9,501 nt of DNA, taken from Candidatus Equihabitans merdae. Lineage in GTDB: Bacteria; Bacillota; Clostridia; Lachnospirales; Lachnospiraceae. The DNA is taken from contig JAGHUB010000166.1 in assembly GCA_018065025.1 (NCBI GenBank), positions 1 to 9,501 on the forward strand. Reading direction: 5' to 3'. Below, piece by piece: positions 1-5,631 of this stretch; position 1 is the stretch's first letter; every line of letters begins with the position of its first letter. Made by a program: the position numbers and the translations under genes. Under the pieces are notes generated by a model. The model saw nothing but the letters and a program-made list of their open reading frames with translations, did not search any database and was not told where the DNA came from.

Positions 1-53
1 TCATTCTGGCTGAAAATGCTTTCATGAATCTCTACTACTCTAACTTCACTCAT
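1..53 (-). CDS. Second HypB-like GTPase, N-terminal fragment (runs off the left edge)
   Basis: An ATG at 53-51 opens a minus-strand frame of 17 codons plus two bases before the window ends. A good Shine-Dalgarno (GAGGA) lies about 8 nt upstream, in the 25-nt gap after the hypB stop. The peptide reads MSEVRVVEIHESIFSQN and aligns without gaps to the start of the neighbouring HypB (EVQILELKQNVFEAN): identities and conservative swaps at E-V-x-[IV]-[LV]-E-[LI]-x-x-x-[VI]-F-x-x-N. This N-terminal pattern is typical of HypB proteins, so I infer a tandem paralogue in the same operon. No P-loop or metal site is visible in the fragment. It does not resemble HypA, which begins with a Met-His metal-binding motif. 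Confidence is good for a real gene start and moderate for its identity. Confidence 0.6.
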   Translation of the reverse strand, partial: MSEVRVVEIHESIFSQN

Positions 54-78
54 GGAAATTTCCTCATTTCTTGTCCGA

Positions 79-801
79 TCAATGTGCTTCTGCTGCCAGG
101 ATTTCAATCATGCGGCCTGTAAGAACCTGGCCGGCTTTGACAGCGGCCACTTTTTCTTTGAGCCAGTTGGTCCATTCTTCAAAGCCTTCGCCTGTTTTGG
201 AAGACACGTAGATGATCTTGGCGTCCGGATTCAATTCGTGAATGCAGCTTTCCACATAGTCCTTGCGGAAGTCGAATACCGGCAGAGCATCGATCTTGTT
301 GATCAATACCAGGTCACTGACTTCGTAAACCAGAGGATATTTGGCAGGCTTGTCATCACCTTCCGGTACGGACAAAATAGTGATATTAAGGGCAGCACCG
401 GTATCAAATTCGGCAGGACATACCAGGTTGCCTACATTTTCAATAAAAATGAGATCCAGATCATCGGTACCCATCTGGTCCAGTCCCTGCTGGGTCATCT
501 GGGCATCCATATGGCACATGCCGCCTGTATGAAGCTGAATGGATCTGGCCCCGGCCTTGGCGATGGTCTCAGCATCCACGCTGGCATCGATGTCGCATTC
601 CATGACGGCTACGCGGATATCCGGCTGCAAGTCCTTGATGGTTCTGACAAGGGTAGTAGTCTTGCCGCTGCCCGGTGATGACATGACATTGATCATTAAC
701 TGCTTCTTGGCCTGACTATCGGCACGGACAGTATCGGCATTGACCTTATTGGCCTCAAAGACATTCTGCTTTAATTCCAGAATCTGAACTTCACGTTCCA
801 T
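79..801 (-). CDS. hypB: Hydrogenase/urease nickel incorporation GTPase HypB
   Basis: HypB is a cytoplasmic SIMIBI-class GTPase that, with HypA, delivers Ni(II) to the large subunit of [NiFe]-hydrogenase, and sometimes to urease. The 240-residue product has the P-loop PGSGKTT at 43-49, the switch-region stretch ECDIDAS at 68-74, the nickel/zinc site residues Cys96-His97 (GGMCHMDA) and Cys128 (NLVCPAEF), and the guanine-specificity motif NKID at 168-171. The N terminus lacks both the CxxCGC motif of E. coli HypB and any histidine-rich stretch, so it is the minimal form with only the G-domain metal site. The ATG at 801-799 has a strong Shine-Dalgarno GGAGGTG at 807-813. The gene is first in its operon, behind its own promoter, and is followed after 25 nt by a second HypB-like start. 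The family assignment is very secure; which nickel enzyme it serves cannot be told from this window. Confidence 0.95.
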   Translation of the reverse strand: MEREVQILELKQNVFEANKVNADTVRADSQAKKQLMINVMSSPGSGKTTTLVRTIKDLQPDIRVAVMECDIDASVDAETIAKAGARSIQLHTGGMCHMDAQMTQQGLDQMGTDDLDLIFIENVGNLVCPAEFDTGAALNITILSVPEGDDKPAKYPLVYEVSDLVLINKIDALPVFDFRKDYVESCIHELNPDAKIIYVSSKTGEGFEEWTNWLKEKVAAVKAGQVLTGRMIEILAAEAH

Positions 802-831
802 ATATGCACCTCCATAAAAAAACCAAAGATA

Positions 832-860
832 ATTCTATCAGATTTGAGACAGAGCTTCAA
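832..860 (-). promoter_or_regulatory. Sigma-A-type promoter for hypB
   Basis: Reading the minus strand, a -35 TTGAAG (860-855), a 17-nt spacer and a -10 TAGAAT (837-832) precede the hypB ribosome binding site, giving a short leader. It is back to back with the plus-strand promoter at 869-898, so the 8-nt gap between the two -35 boxes separates the divergent units. Predicted from sequence match only. Confidence 0.6.
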
Positions 861-868
861 TTAATCCA

Positions 869-898
869 TTGACACCCTTCCTGCCGACATGATATATT
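869..898 (+). promoter_or_regulatory. Sigma-A-type promoter for riboswitch-permease transcript
   Basis: A perfect -35 hexamer TTGACA (869-874), an 18-nt spacer and a -10 TATATT (893-898) place the start of transcription near 905. This is just ahead of the first paired segment of the cobalamin riboswitch, as expected for a promoter that makes the aptamer first. Confidence 0.75.
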
Positions 899-918
899 CC
901 ACCTGAAATTAAATAATG

Positions 919-1070
919 CTTTCGGAACCCGTCCGGGTTTAAAGGAAAACAGGTGAGAATCCTGTGCACCGCCAATGCTGTAATAGAAGAGTCTGTATCA
1001 ATATGTCACTGGGGCAACCTGGGAAGGCGATACCGGCGACGACGCTTAAGCCAGAATACCGTCCGAAAAG
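919..1070 (+). promoter_or_regulatory. Cobalamin riboswitch aptamer
   Basis: The cobalamin aptamer landmarks occur in order. The closing stem P1 pairs CTTTCGGA (919-926) with TCCGAAAAG (1062-1070, one bulged A). A small hairpin ACCC-GTCC-GGGT follows at 927-938. The core GGTGAGAATCC (952-962) sits in a CAGG/CCTG stem. Next come the CCGCC...CTGTAAT segment (969-984), GTCACTGGGG (1005-1014), and CTGGGAAGGCG (1019-1029). The B12 box appears as AAGCCAGAATACC (1048-1060). These match the Rfam-type cobalamin consensus from memory; no covariance-model score was computed. The aptamer lies between a strong promoter and an intrinsic terminator, so it should switch off the downstream permease when cobamide binds. 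I cannot tell adenosyl- from methyl/aquo-cobalamin preference. Confidence 0.92.
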
Positions 1071-1077
1071 TTGAAGA

Positions 1078-1133
1078 ACACGCGAGAGAATACATGATGC
1101 TAAAGTGTATTCATCCCAGCGTGTATTTTTTTT
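1078..1133 (+). terminator. Intrinsic terminator, expression platform of the cobalamin riboswitch
   Basis: ACACGC (1078-1083) pairs with GCGTGT (1119-1124), and GAATACA (1088-1094) pairs with TGTATTC (1106-1112), separated by an internal loop and closed by an 11-nt loop. Eight T residues follow at 1126-1133. The permease Shine-Dalgarno GAAAGGAAGG starts right after the T run, so the leader works by premature termination rather than by hiding the ribosome binding site. Confidence 0.85.
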
Positions 1134-1150
1134 GAAAGGAAGGGCATTCT

Positions 1151-2452
1151 ATGGAAAAAATCTTTCGCCTGAAACAAAACAACACCACTGTGGCTACTGA
1201 AGTGAGGGCCGGTCTTACTACCTTTGCTGCCATGGCCTACATTATTTTCCTCAATCCGGTTTTTCTGTCGGAGACAGGTATGAACTCTGCCGGTGTCCTG
1301 ACAGCAACCTGCCTGTCCGCCGCCCTTGGCACACTTCTGTCCGCATTTCTCAGTAATCGCCCCTTCGCCATGGCTTCCGGCATGGGCATGAATGCTTATT
1401 TCACATACACTCTGTGCTTTACTTATGGTTACACCTGGCAGCAGGCCCTGGCCCTGACCTTTATCTCCGGTCTGATCTTCCTGATCATCGCCCTGATTGC
1501 CGGTAAAAAAGCTGTTGGTTTTATTCCGGAAAATATGCGTCATGCCATCACTGCAGGTATCGGTCTCTTTATTCTCCTGATCGGCTTGCTGGATGCCGGC
1601 ATCGTGGAAATGACTGCAGGCTTCCCGGCTTTGGGTAATCTTAAGAGTCTTCCCGTCATCACAGCCCTGATTGGTCTGGCCATTATCATGGTGCTGACTG
1701 TTCTGAAGGTTAAGGGCAGCCTGATCATCGGCATGCTTATTACAGCTGCATTTGCCTGGGCCACCGGTCAGACCGGCTTAAACGGCAGTCCATTTGCTCT
1801 GCCCACAGCTTTGGGAGACGTGGCTTTTAAACTGGATTTCTCCGGTCTGTTTTCCGGAGGCGCCGCCCTTATTCCCATGCTGGTGGCTGTTATCATTTCC
1901 ATGACTATTGTGGATATGTTTGATACTCTCGGCTTCTTGATTGGAACCTTATCCAGAACCGAGGATTTTGATAAAGACTACCGCAGTGCTCGCCTGGATC
2001 GCATCCTGGCAGCTGATGCAGGTGCCACTTTGATCGGTGCCCTTTGCGGTACTTCCACTGTAACCGTGTATGCAGAATCTGCATCCGGTGTAGAAGCCGG
2101 GGGCCGTACCGGTCTGACAGCCATGACAACAGCTATCTGTTTCATGCTGGCAGTCTTCTTCTCCCCGGTAACTGCTCTCTTTAATTCAGCAGTAACGGCC
2201 CCGGCTCTTATTATGGTAGGTATCTACCTCATGATGGACTTCAAGAAGATCCGTTTCGATGCCATGGATGACACCATTCCCGCTCTGATCACTGCTGTGG
2301 TGATGCCTTTTGCCTACTCTATCACTACAGGCATCGGCGCCGGCTTTATCTCCTATGTAATCTGCAAGATTGCTGCCCGCAAGTGGAAGGATCTGACTCC
2401 TGCATCGGTTATTCTGGCTGTTATCTTTGTGATTTACTTTGTATTGAATTAA
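1151..2452 (+). CDS. NCS2/AzgA-family nucleobase (adenine/guanine/hypoxanthine-type) permease under riboswitch control
   Basis: This 433-residue inner-membrane protein has the length and motif order of the AzgA/PbuG branch of NCS2 proton-coupled purine permeases. Visible hallmarks are EVRAGLTTFAAMAYIIFLNP (17-36), ATCLSAALGT (52-61), the substrate-helix motif PFAMASGMGMNAYF (71-84), AGIGLFILLIG (135-145), VDMFDTLGFLIG (254-265) and GTSTVTVYAESASGVEAGGRTGL (motif 300-322, with the conserved acidic Glu309). About 12-14 hydrophobic helices fill the rest. The ATG at 1151 follows the Shine-Dalgarno GAAAGGAAGG. It is the only gene on the riboswitch transcript and ends before a convergent exporter operon. 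Family members import adenine, guanine, hypoxanthine or xanthine. In the usual APGMGLNAFF motif the proline is serine here, so the exact substrate is open. The cobalamin control makes a cobamide-related base (adenine or a benzimidazole-like lower-ligand precursor) a reasonable alternative, by inference only. Confidence 0.88.
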   Translation: MEKIFRLKQNNTTVATEVRAGLTTFAAMAYIIFLNPVFLSETGMNSAGVLTATCLSAALGTLLSAFLSNRPFAMASGMGMNAYFTYTLCFTYGYTWQQALALTFISGLIFLIIALIAGKKAVGFIPENMRHAITAGIGLFILLIGLLDAGIVEMTAGFPALGNLKSLPVITALIGLAIIMVLTVLKVKGSLIIGMLITAAFAWATGQTGLNGSPFALPTALGDVAFKLDFSGLFSGGAALIPMLVAVIISMTIVDMFDTLGFLIGTLSRTEDFDKDYRSARLDRILAADAGATLIGALCGTSTVTVYAESASGVEAGGRTGLTAMTTAICFMLAVFFSPVTALFNSAVTAPALIMVGIYLMMDFKKIRFDAMDDTIPALITAVVMPFAYSITTGIGAGFISYVICKIAARKWKDLTPASVILAVIFVIYFVLN

Positions 2453-2469
2453 TACCATGTATTTATAAT

Positions 2470-2587
2470 GAGGAGCCGATGCATGTTCCGTCGCAGGCAC
2501 GCGTCGTCCCCCTCAACTAACCCCTGCGGGGTGGATTTTCGGGCTCCTTTGGCGAACTGCCTGCTTGCGGAATCATGCAGGCTCCTC
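2470..2587. repeat. Imperfect long inverted repeat (REP/MITE-like intergenic element)
   Basis: Two arms of about 30 nt face each other. GAGGAGCC (2470-2477) pairs with GGCTCCTC (2580-2587), TGCATG (2480-2485) with CATGCA (2574-2579), TTCCG (2486-2490) with CGGAA (2568-2572), and GCAGGCA (2493-2499) with TGCCTGC (2558-2564), with only small bulges. The 58-nt interior holds a further hairpin ACCCC-TGC-GGGGT (2520-2532). No T run follows on either strand, so it is not a simple terminator. It sits 17 nt after the permease stop codon. The structure fits a dispersed palindromic repeat or non-autonomous element; no clear target-site duplication is seen. Confidence 0.55.
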
Positions 2588-2679
2588 AACGCAACTTCGC
2601 GGCATAAACCTCAGACATCTTTGGCATTTTTCGAATGATTTTCTTTCCCGCAGGTACTTGGCTCAGCGTATACACAAAT

Positions 2680-2709
2680 GCCCTCACCATCATTATTGAT
2701 GATGAGGGC
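2680..2709. terminator. Bidirectional terminator between convergent permease and exporter operons
   Basis: GCCCTCACCATC (2680-2691) and GATGATGAGGGC (2698-2709) form a 12-bp stem with a 6-nt loop. In the minus-strand transcript all 12 pairs form (one G-U), 35 nt after the exporter permease stop. The plus-strand version has one C-A mismatch but is followed by a T-rich tract (TATCTTATTGTTTT). It probably serves both converging transcripts. Confidence 0.75.
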
Positions 2710-2744
2710 TATCTTATTGTTTTAGCGGGGAATGAGCTAACGCT

Positions 2745-3698
2745 CTATCGTTTATCCTTATCAATTCGCTTCAGGAACAGAATACCTACGAAGCCGTAAA
2801 GCAAGGCGAAGACTGCCAGAAGGACCCAACAGCGGATGACATTGTCTACGATGGCATCAAATCTTTCTTTAATAGTCTGGGTCTTCAGATATTCTTCGAA
2901 CTCAGCAAACATCTCCTTTTCTTTTTCTTTAACCACTTTCTCGCCTTCGAGGGCTACCATTTGTGCACGAAGCTCTTTATAAGAGTCGGCATTCTTAAGC
3001 ATGCGCTCCATGACGATACCGGTAGATGCCTGGAGTTCGTTGTAATTGGACTCAGCACAGATGGCTGTGATGCCCCAACGGCTGATGGTGGCATTGGTTA
3101 CCTTCTCAACAGGACCTGCCAGATTCAGCATGGAACCAGAGAAGATCAGCTGGAAGATCAACAGGAATGGCATCACTGTCATAGCTGTCTTGGGATCCTT
3201 AACGATGGCGGATACACACAGGGCCAGCACATCGGCAGCGTAGATGCACAGGAAAATAGTGATACAGAAGTCAACGATAAAGTTGCCGGTAACAAGGCCT
3301 ACGCAAGTGTCCGGGAAATCAATGGCTATGCTGCAGCAGACTACAAAGACAATCATTTCCACAAGACAAAGCAGAGCCTGGAAGAGCATGTGGGCTGCCA
3401 TGTAGGATGTAATATGGAGACCTGAACGATGCTCACGTTTGATGATGGCACGTTCTTTACAGATGTTCTGGATAGAGTTAAAGATGCCGATCCAGATACA
3501 GGCTGAGATCATGGTAAATGAGTAGCCTGTCAGGTTTTCTTTGTTATAGAACATGTTGTTGCCGATAACAAAGGCGATCAGCAGGGAAATGACACCTGCG
3601 AAGATAATATTTTTCCAGCCTTTTTCATAGAAGAAGATACGCAGGAACTTCTCAAAATAAACAAAGGTCTGACCGATTCGACCGCGACGATTATTCAT
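2745..3698 (-). CDS. ABCG-type ABC exporter permease (ABC-2 family membrane subunit)
   Basis: The 317-residue product is an integral membrane subunit. Hydrophobic segments lie near 31-46, 59-76, 101-125, 133-165, 171-192 and 289-309. A charged loop of roughly 95 residues separates segments five and six (Lys/Glu-rich around 249-280). Six helices with a large loop before the last one, plus the cytoplasmic motif FNSIQNICKERAIIKREHRSG (within 73-93), are characteristic of ABCG/White-type transmembrane domains. Its ATG lies inside the last codons of the upstream ATPase gene (8-nt overlap, 3691-3698), indicating translational coupling and a 1:1 complex. The stop is followed by a strong terminator, so it ends the operon. 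Substrate is unknown; lipid, lipid-linked or hydrophobic cargo would be usual for the family. The first 30 residues are basic and likely the connecting helix that contacts the ATPase. Confidence 0.85.
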   Translation of the reverse strand: MNNRRGRIGQTFVYFEKFLRIFFYEKGWKNIIFAGVISLLIAFVIGNNMFYNKENLTGYSFTMISACIWIGIFNSIQNICKERAIIKREHRSGLHITSYMAAHMLFQALLCLVEMIVFVVCCSIAIDFPDTCVGLVTGNFIVDFCITIFLCIYAADVLALCVSAIVKDPKTAMTVMPFLLIFQLIFSGSMLNLAGPVEKVTNATISRWGITAICAESNYNELQASTGIVMERMLKNADSYKELRAQMVALEGEKVVKEKEKEMFAEFEEYLKTQTIKERFDAIVDNVIRCWVLLAVFALLYGFVGILFLKRIDKDKR

Positions 3699-5235
3699 TG
3701 CCCTTCTCCTCTATCTTTCTGTATTTCTCAATAAACTCATCGGCACGACCTTCACCGCCTTCATCCGGGCGGTTGATGCGCTTAACGATGCCTTCGATGG
3801 TATCGGTATCAAAGAACTCCATAGACTCTTCGATAGTACCGAAGAAAGCCATATGACCAACATTGTCCTTGGGGCTCTTGGCCAGAACGATGATCTTATC
3901 GAAAAGATCTTCTACACGATCCGGCTGATGTGTGATAACCATAACGATAGTATTCTGGTCAGAAATGTCGCGAAGCTTCTCCATGAGAGAACGGGCCATA
4001 ACGCCGTCCAGACCGGAATCCGGCTCATCCAGGAAGAACAAGGTAGGATCGGAAATGAATTCAACAGCGATGCTGAGACGTTTTCTCTGACCACCTGATA
4101 GCTTGGATACTTTGGTATTCTTCTCACGTTCCAGACCCAGTGTTTCAAGAACGGCATCCACACGGGCTTTACGTTCTGCAGATTTTACTGAGCGAGGCAG
4201 CTTCATCTCAGCAGCATTTTCCATGGTGCCGATAACGGTATCTTCCATACGCAGCAGATCTTGCTGGGGTACAAAGGCGATGTTGTACTTCATCTGATTG
4301 TAGTTCTTATAGATGTCGATATCACCTTCCAGAATCTGACCTTTGGCCTTCTCATAGCCCATAACGGCATTGACGAAGGTAGTCTTACCGGCACCGGAGC
4401 CACCCAGGATCAGAACCATTTCACCGGGCTGAATACTGAGCTTGATGTCGGACAGCAGCACTTTCTTCTTGAAGAGGTTCCAGACACTGCGCTCTTCGAT
4501 GTTGATCTGCAGCAGATTCTTAGCTACATCACGATGGTTGTAATAGAGCTTGCCATCCTGGAAAAGGAAAAGAGTATCACCGATACGGATAACATCCATG
4601 GGTTTGAGAGACTGTTTGTCTTCAATACGCTGCTGGTTAACATAGACACCAAACTTGGTATTATTATCTTCTACCATCCAGACACCGTCACGTTTTGCCA
4701 GCGTGGCATGGCGGCCTGACAGCTCAGCGATCTCTTCTGTAACTTCATCAGAACGAAGACCCTTCAGCTCTTCATTACGGCTGATGTGGTAGGTCTTCTC
4801 ACCGGATAAATCCATGGTCTTCCAATTGGATCGAATATCCTTACGACGATGATAGATCATGGTAATTGCATCGGGATGTGTTTCGCCATCCGGAGTAATC
4901 AAATTGACGCGGATGATATCGCCTTCCTGGAGAGGTACGGTATGCTGGCCGTCCAAAGCTTCTGAACCGAAGGCATCATTATTGATAAAGGTAGTGCCTT
5001 CACGGGAAATACAATCAAATTCATGACCGTCTTCCACGTCCACGATCATAGCGTGGACAGGATTAAGTAAAGAAGAATCTATCTTGATATTGGCTGTATC
5101 TCCTTCAAGGCTGCCGATGGTGTAGGCATCTTCAGTCAGGGGAATCTCCTGCATTTCCTGACCATTAACGAAGATGACCAGAACGCCGCGGCGTTTCTCT
5201 ACCTGTTCCTGTGTCAAATTGGTGTCATTACTCAT
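3691..5235 (-). CDS. FHA-FHA-ABC protein: ABCG-type exporter ATPase with two forkhead-associated domains
   Basis: The 514-residue cytoplasmic protein has two FHA domains (about 20-128 and 142-226) followed by an ABC ATPase (about 243-478). The ATPase has Walker A GGSGAGKTT (278-286), Q-loop Gln324, signature LSGGQRKR (379-386), Walker B FFLDEP with Asp403-Glu404, and switch His436 in THQP, all of ABCG type. FHA2 keeps the phosphothreonine-binding pattern: Ser152-Arg153, SGRH (173-176) and NNTKFG (191-196). FHA1 has lost the Arg (IGS at 40-42) and the SxRH serine (NPVH at 58-61), so it is probably structural. I start at the ATG at 5235 because of a Shine-Dalgarno GGAG 8 nt upstream; an in-frame ATG at 5391 would add 52 non-conserved residues and would cover the promoter and a repeat. 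M. tuberculosis Rv1747 has the same FHA-FHA-ATPase order with its membrane domain fused. Here the membrane domain is a separate overlapping gene. Regulation by a Ser/Thr kinase is inferred; no kinase is in the window. Confidence 0.88.
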   Translation of the reverse strand: MSNDTNLTQEQVEKRRGVLVIFVNGQEMQEIPLTEDAYTIGSLEGDTANIKIDSSLLNPVHAMIVDVEDGHEFDCISREGTTFINNDAFGSEALDGQHTVPLQEGDIIRVNLITPDGETHPDAITMIYHRRKDIRSNWKTMDLSGEKTYHISRNEELKGLRSDEVTEEIAELSGRHATLAKRDGVWMVEDNNTKFGVYVNQQRIEDKQSLKPMDVIRIGDTLFLFQDGKLYYNHRDVAKNLLQINIEERSVWNLFKKKVLLSDIKLSIQPGEMVLILGGSGAGKTTFVNAVMGYEKAKGQILEGDIDIYKNYNQMKYNIAFVPQQDLLRMEDTVIGTMENAAEMKLPRSVKSAERKARVDAVLETLGLEREKNTKVSKLSGGQRKRLSIAVEFISDPTLFFLDEPDSGLDGVMARSLMEKLRDISDQNTIVMVITHQPDRVEDLFDKIIVLAKSPKDNVGHMAFFGTIEESMEFFDTDTIEGIVKRINRPDEGGEGRADEFIEKYRKIEEKGNE

Positions 5236-5278
5236 ATCCAAATCTCCAAGTATAGAAATCTTAACTATATTCTGTTTT

Positions 5279-5307
5279 ATTTTATCGGAAGTGTAGATAT
5301 ATTGCAA
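5279..5307 (-). promoter_or_regulatory. Sigma-A-type promoter for the FHA-ABC exporter operon
   Basis: On the minus strand a -35 TTGCAA (5307-5302), a 17-nt spacer and a -10 TAAAAT (5284-5279) precede the ATPase start by about 44 nt. Its position supports the start codon at 5235 over the upstream in-frame ATG. Confidence 0.65.
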
Positions 5308-5342
5308 ATGTAGATGGGTGGGTAAATAATCGAAGGGGTTAC

Positions 5343-5373
5343 AGCATCTGACCGAAGACCGGAAGCACGTGAC
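5343..5373. repeat. 31-nt direct repeat, copy A (degenerate hairpin)
   Basis: This copy matches positions 5567-5597 at 26 of 31 bases, with an identical CTGACCGAAGA core and CGTGAC end. The mismatches break most of the hairpin that copy B can form. It lies just upstream of the exporter promoter. Confidence 0.55.
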
Positions 5374-5487
5374 GCCATGATATTTGAGCAAAATGCAGGC
5401 ACTGCATCTGAATCTGAGGGAATTGCGAGGCTTGCGTTAATCAGCGGCAATTTTTGATTGACGATGATGTGAGGTTTGCGCTGGCAC

Positions 5488-5534
5488 CGCCACCGAGCAC
5501 ACTGTCTGAGCGAAGCGAGTTTGTGCGAATGGCG
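5488..5534. repeat. GC-rich interrupted palindrome in intergenic region
   Basis: CGCCA (5488-5492) pairs with TGGCG (5530-5534), and GCACA (5497-5501) with TGTGC (5522-5526), around a centre containing CTGAGCGAAGCGAG. The GAGCGAAGCGAG core is the kind of sequence I associate with dispersed intergenic palindromes in gut Clostridia (recall, not searched). It lies between the two copies of the 31-nt repeat. Confidence 0.45.
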
Positions 5535-5563
5535 ACTTAATAGCCGCGCGAGCCGAACAGCAA

Positions 5564-5594
5564 ACGAGCACCTGACCGAAGATCAGATGCTCGT
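5564..5594 (-). terminator. Terminator hairpin of the biotin operon
   Basis: On the minus strand, 37 nt after the bioA stop, ACGAGCATCTGA pairs with TCAGGTGCTCGT (12 pairs, one G-U) around a loop containing the stabilising UUCG tetraloop. The following sequence is only weakly T-rich (TTTGCTGTT), so termination may be partial or the hairpin may mainly stabilise the 3' end. Confidence 0.65.
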
Positions 5595-5597
5595 GAC
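5567..5597. repeat. 31-nt direct repeat, copy B (overlaps bio terminator)
   Basis: This is the second copy of the repeat at 5343-5373, in the same orientation with 26 of 31 bases identical. Here the sequence forms the well-paired terminator hairpin. The segment from the start of copy A to the end of copy B spans about 255 nt. Confidence 0.55.
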
Positions 5598-5631
5598 TGC
5601 ATTTGTGAAATCATACGATTATTCAATTCTT

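Larger units (their letters stand above)
5236..5631. other. Intergenic region between bioA and the exporter operon
   Basis: This 396-nt stretch has no credible gene. It holds, from right to left, the bioA terminator hairpin and repeat copy B, a GC-rich palindrome, about 110 nt in which I see no clear signal (5374-5487), repeat copy A and the exporter promoter. Open frames crossing it have no ribosome binding site or recognisable product. Confidence 0.7.

Noticed and set aside
1..53. Reading the left-edge fragment as hypA
   Set aside because: HypA starts with Met-His-Glu and a different pattern; the fragment instead aligns with the HypB N terminus next to it.
52..678. Long plus-strand open frame opposite hypB
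   Set aside because: It is antisense to a clear HypB coding region; the composition simply mirrors the complementary codons. The same applies to the plus-strand frames opposite the exporter and bio genes and the minus-strand frames opposite the permease.
953..1135. 60-codon plus-strand open frame upstream of the permease
   Set aside because: It lies wholly inside the riboswitch aptamer and terminator, and has no separate ribosome binding site.
2470..2587. Long palindrome as the permease terminator
   Set aside because: The arms are far apart, the structure is interrupted and no T run follows; the hairpin at 2680-2709 is a better terminator.
5236..5391. N-terminal extension of the FHA-ABC protein from an in-frame ATG at 5391
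   Set aside because: The extra 52 residues look non-coding (Cys/His-rich, no family match), contain the predicted promoter and repeat copy A, and the ATG at 5235 has a proper Shine-Dalgarno.
5343..5597. CRISPR-like repeats
   Set aside because: Only two imperfect copies about 224 nt apart, with no regular spacer length and no cas gene in the window.
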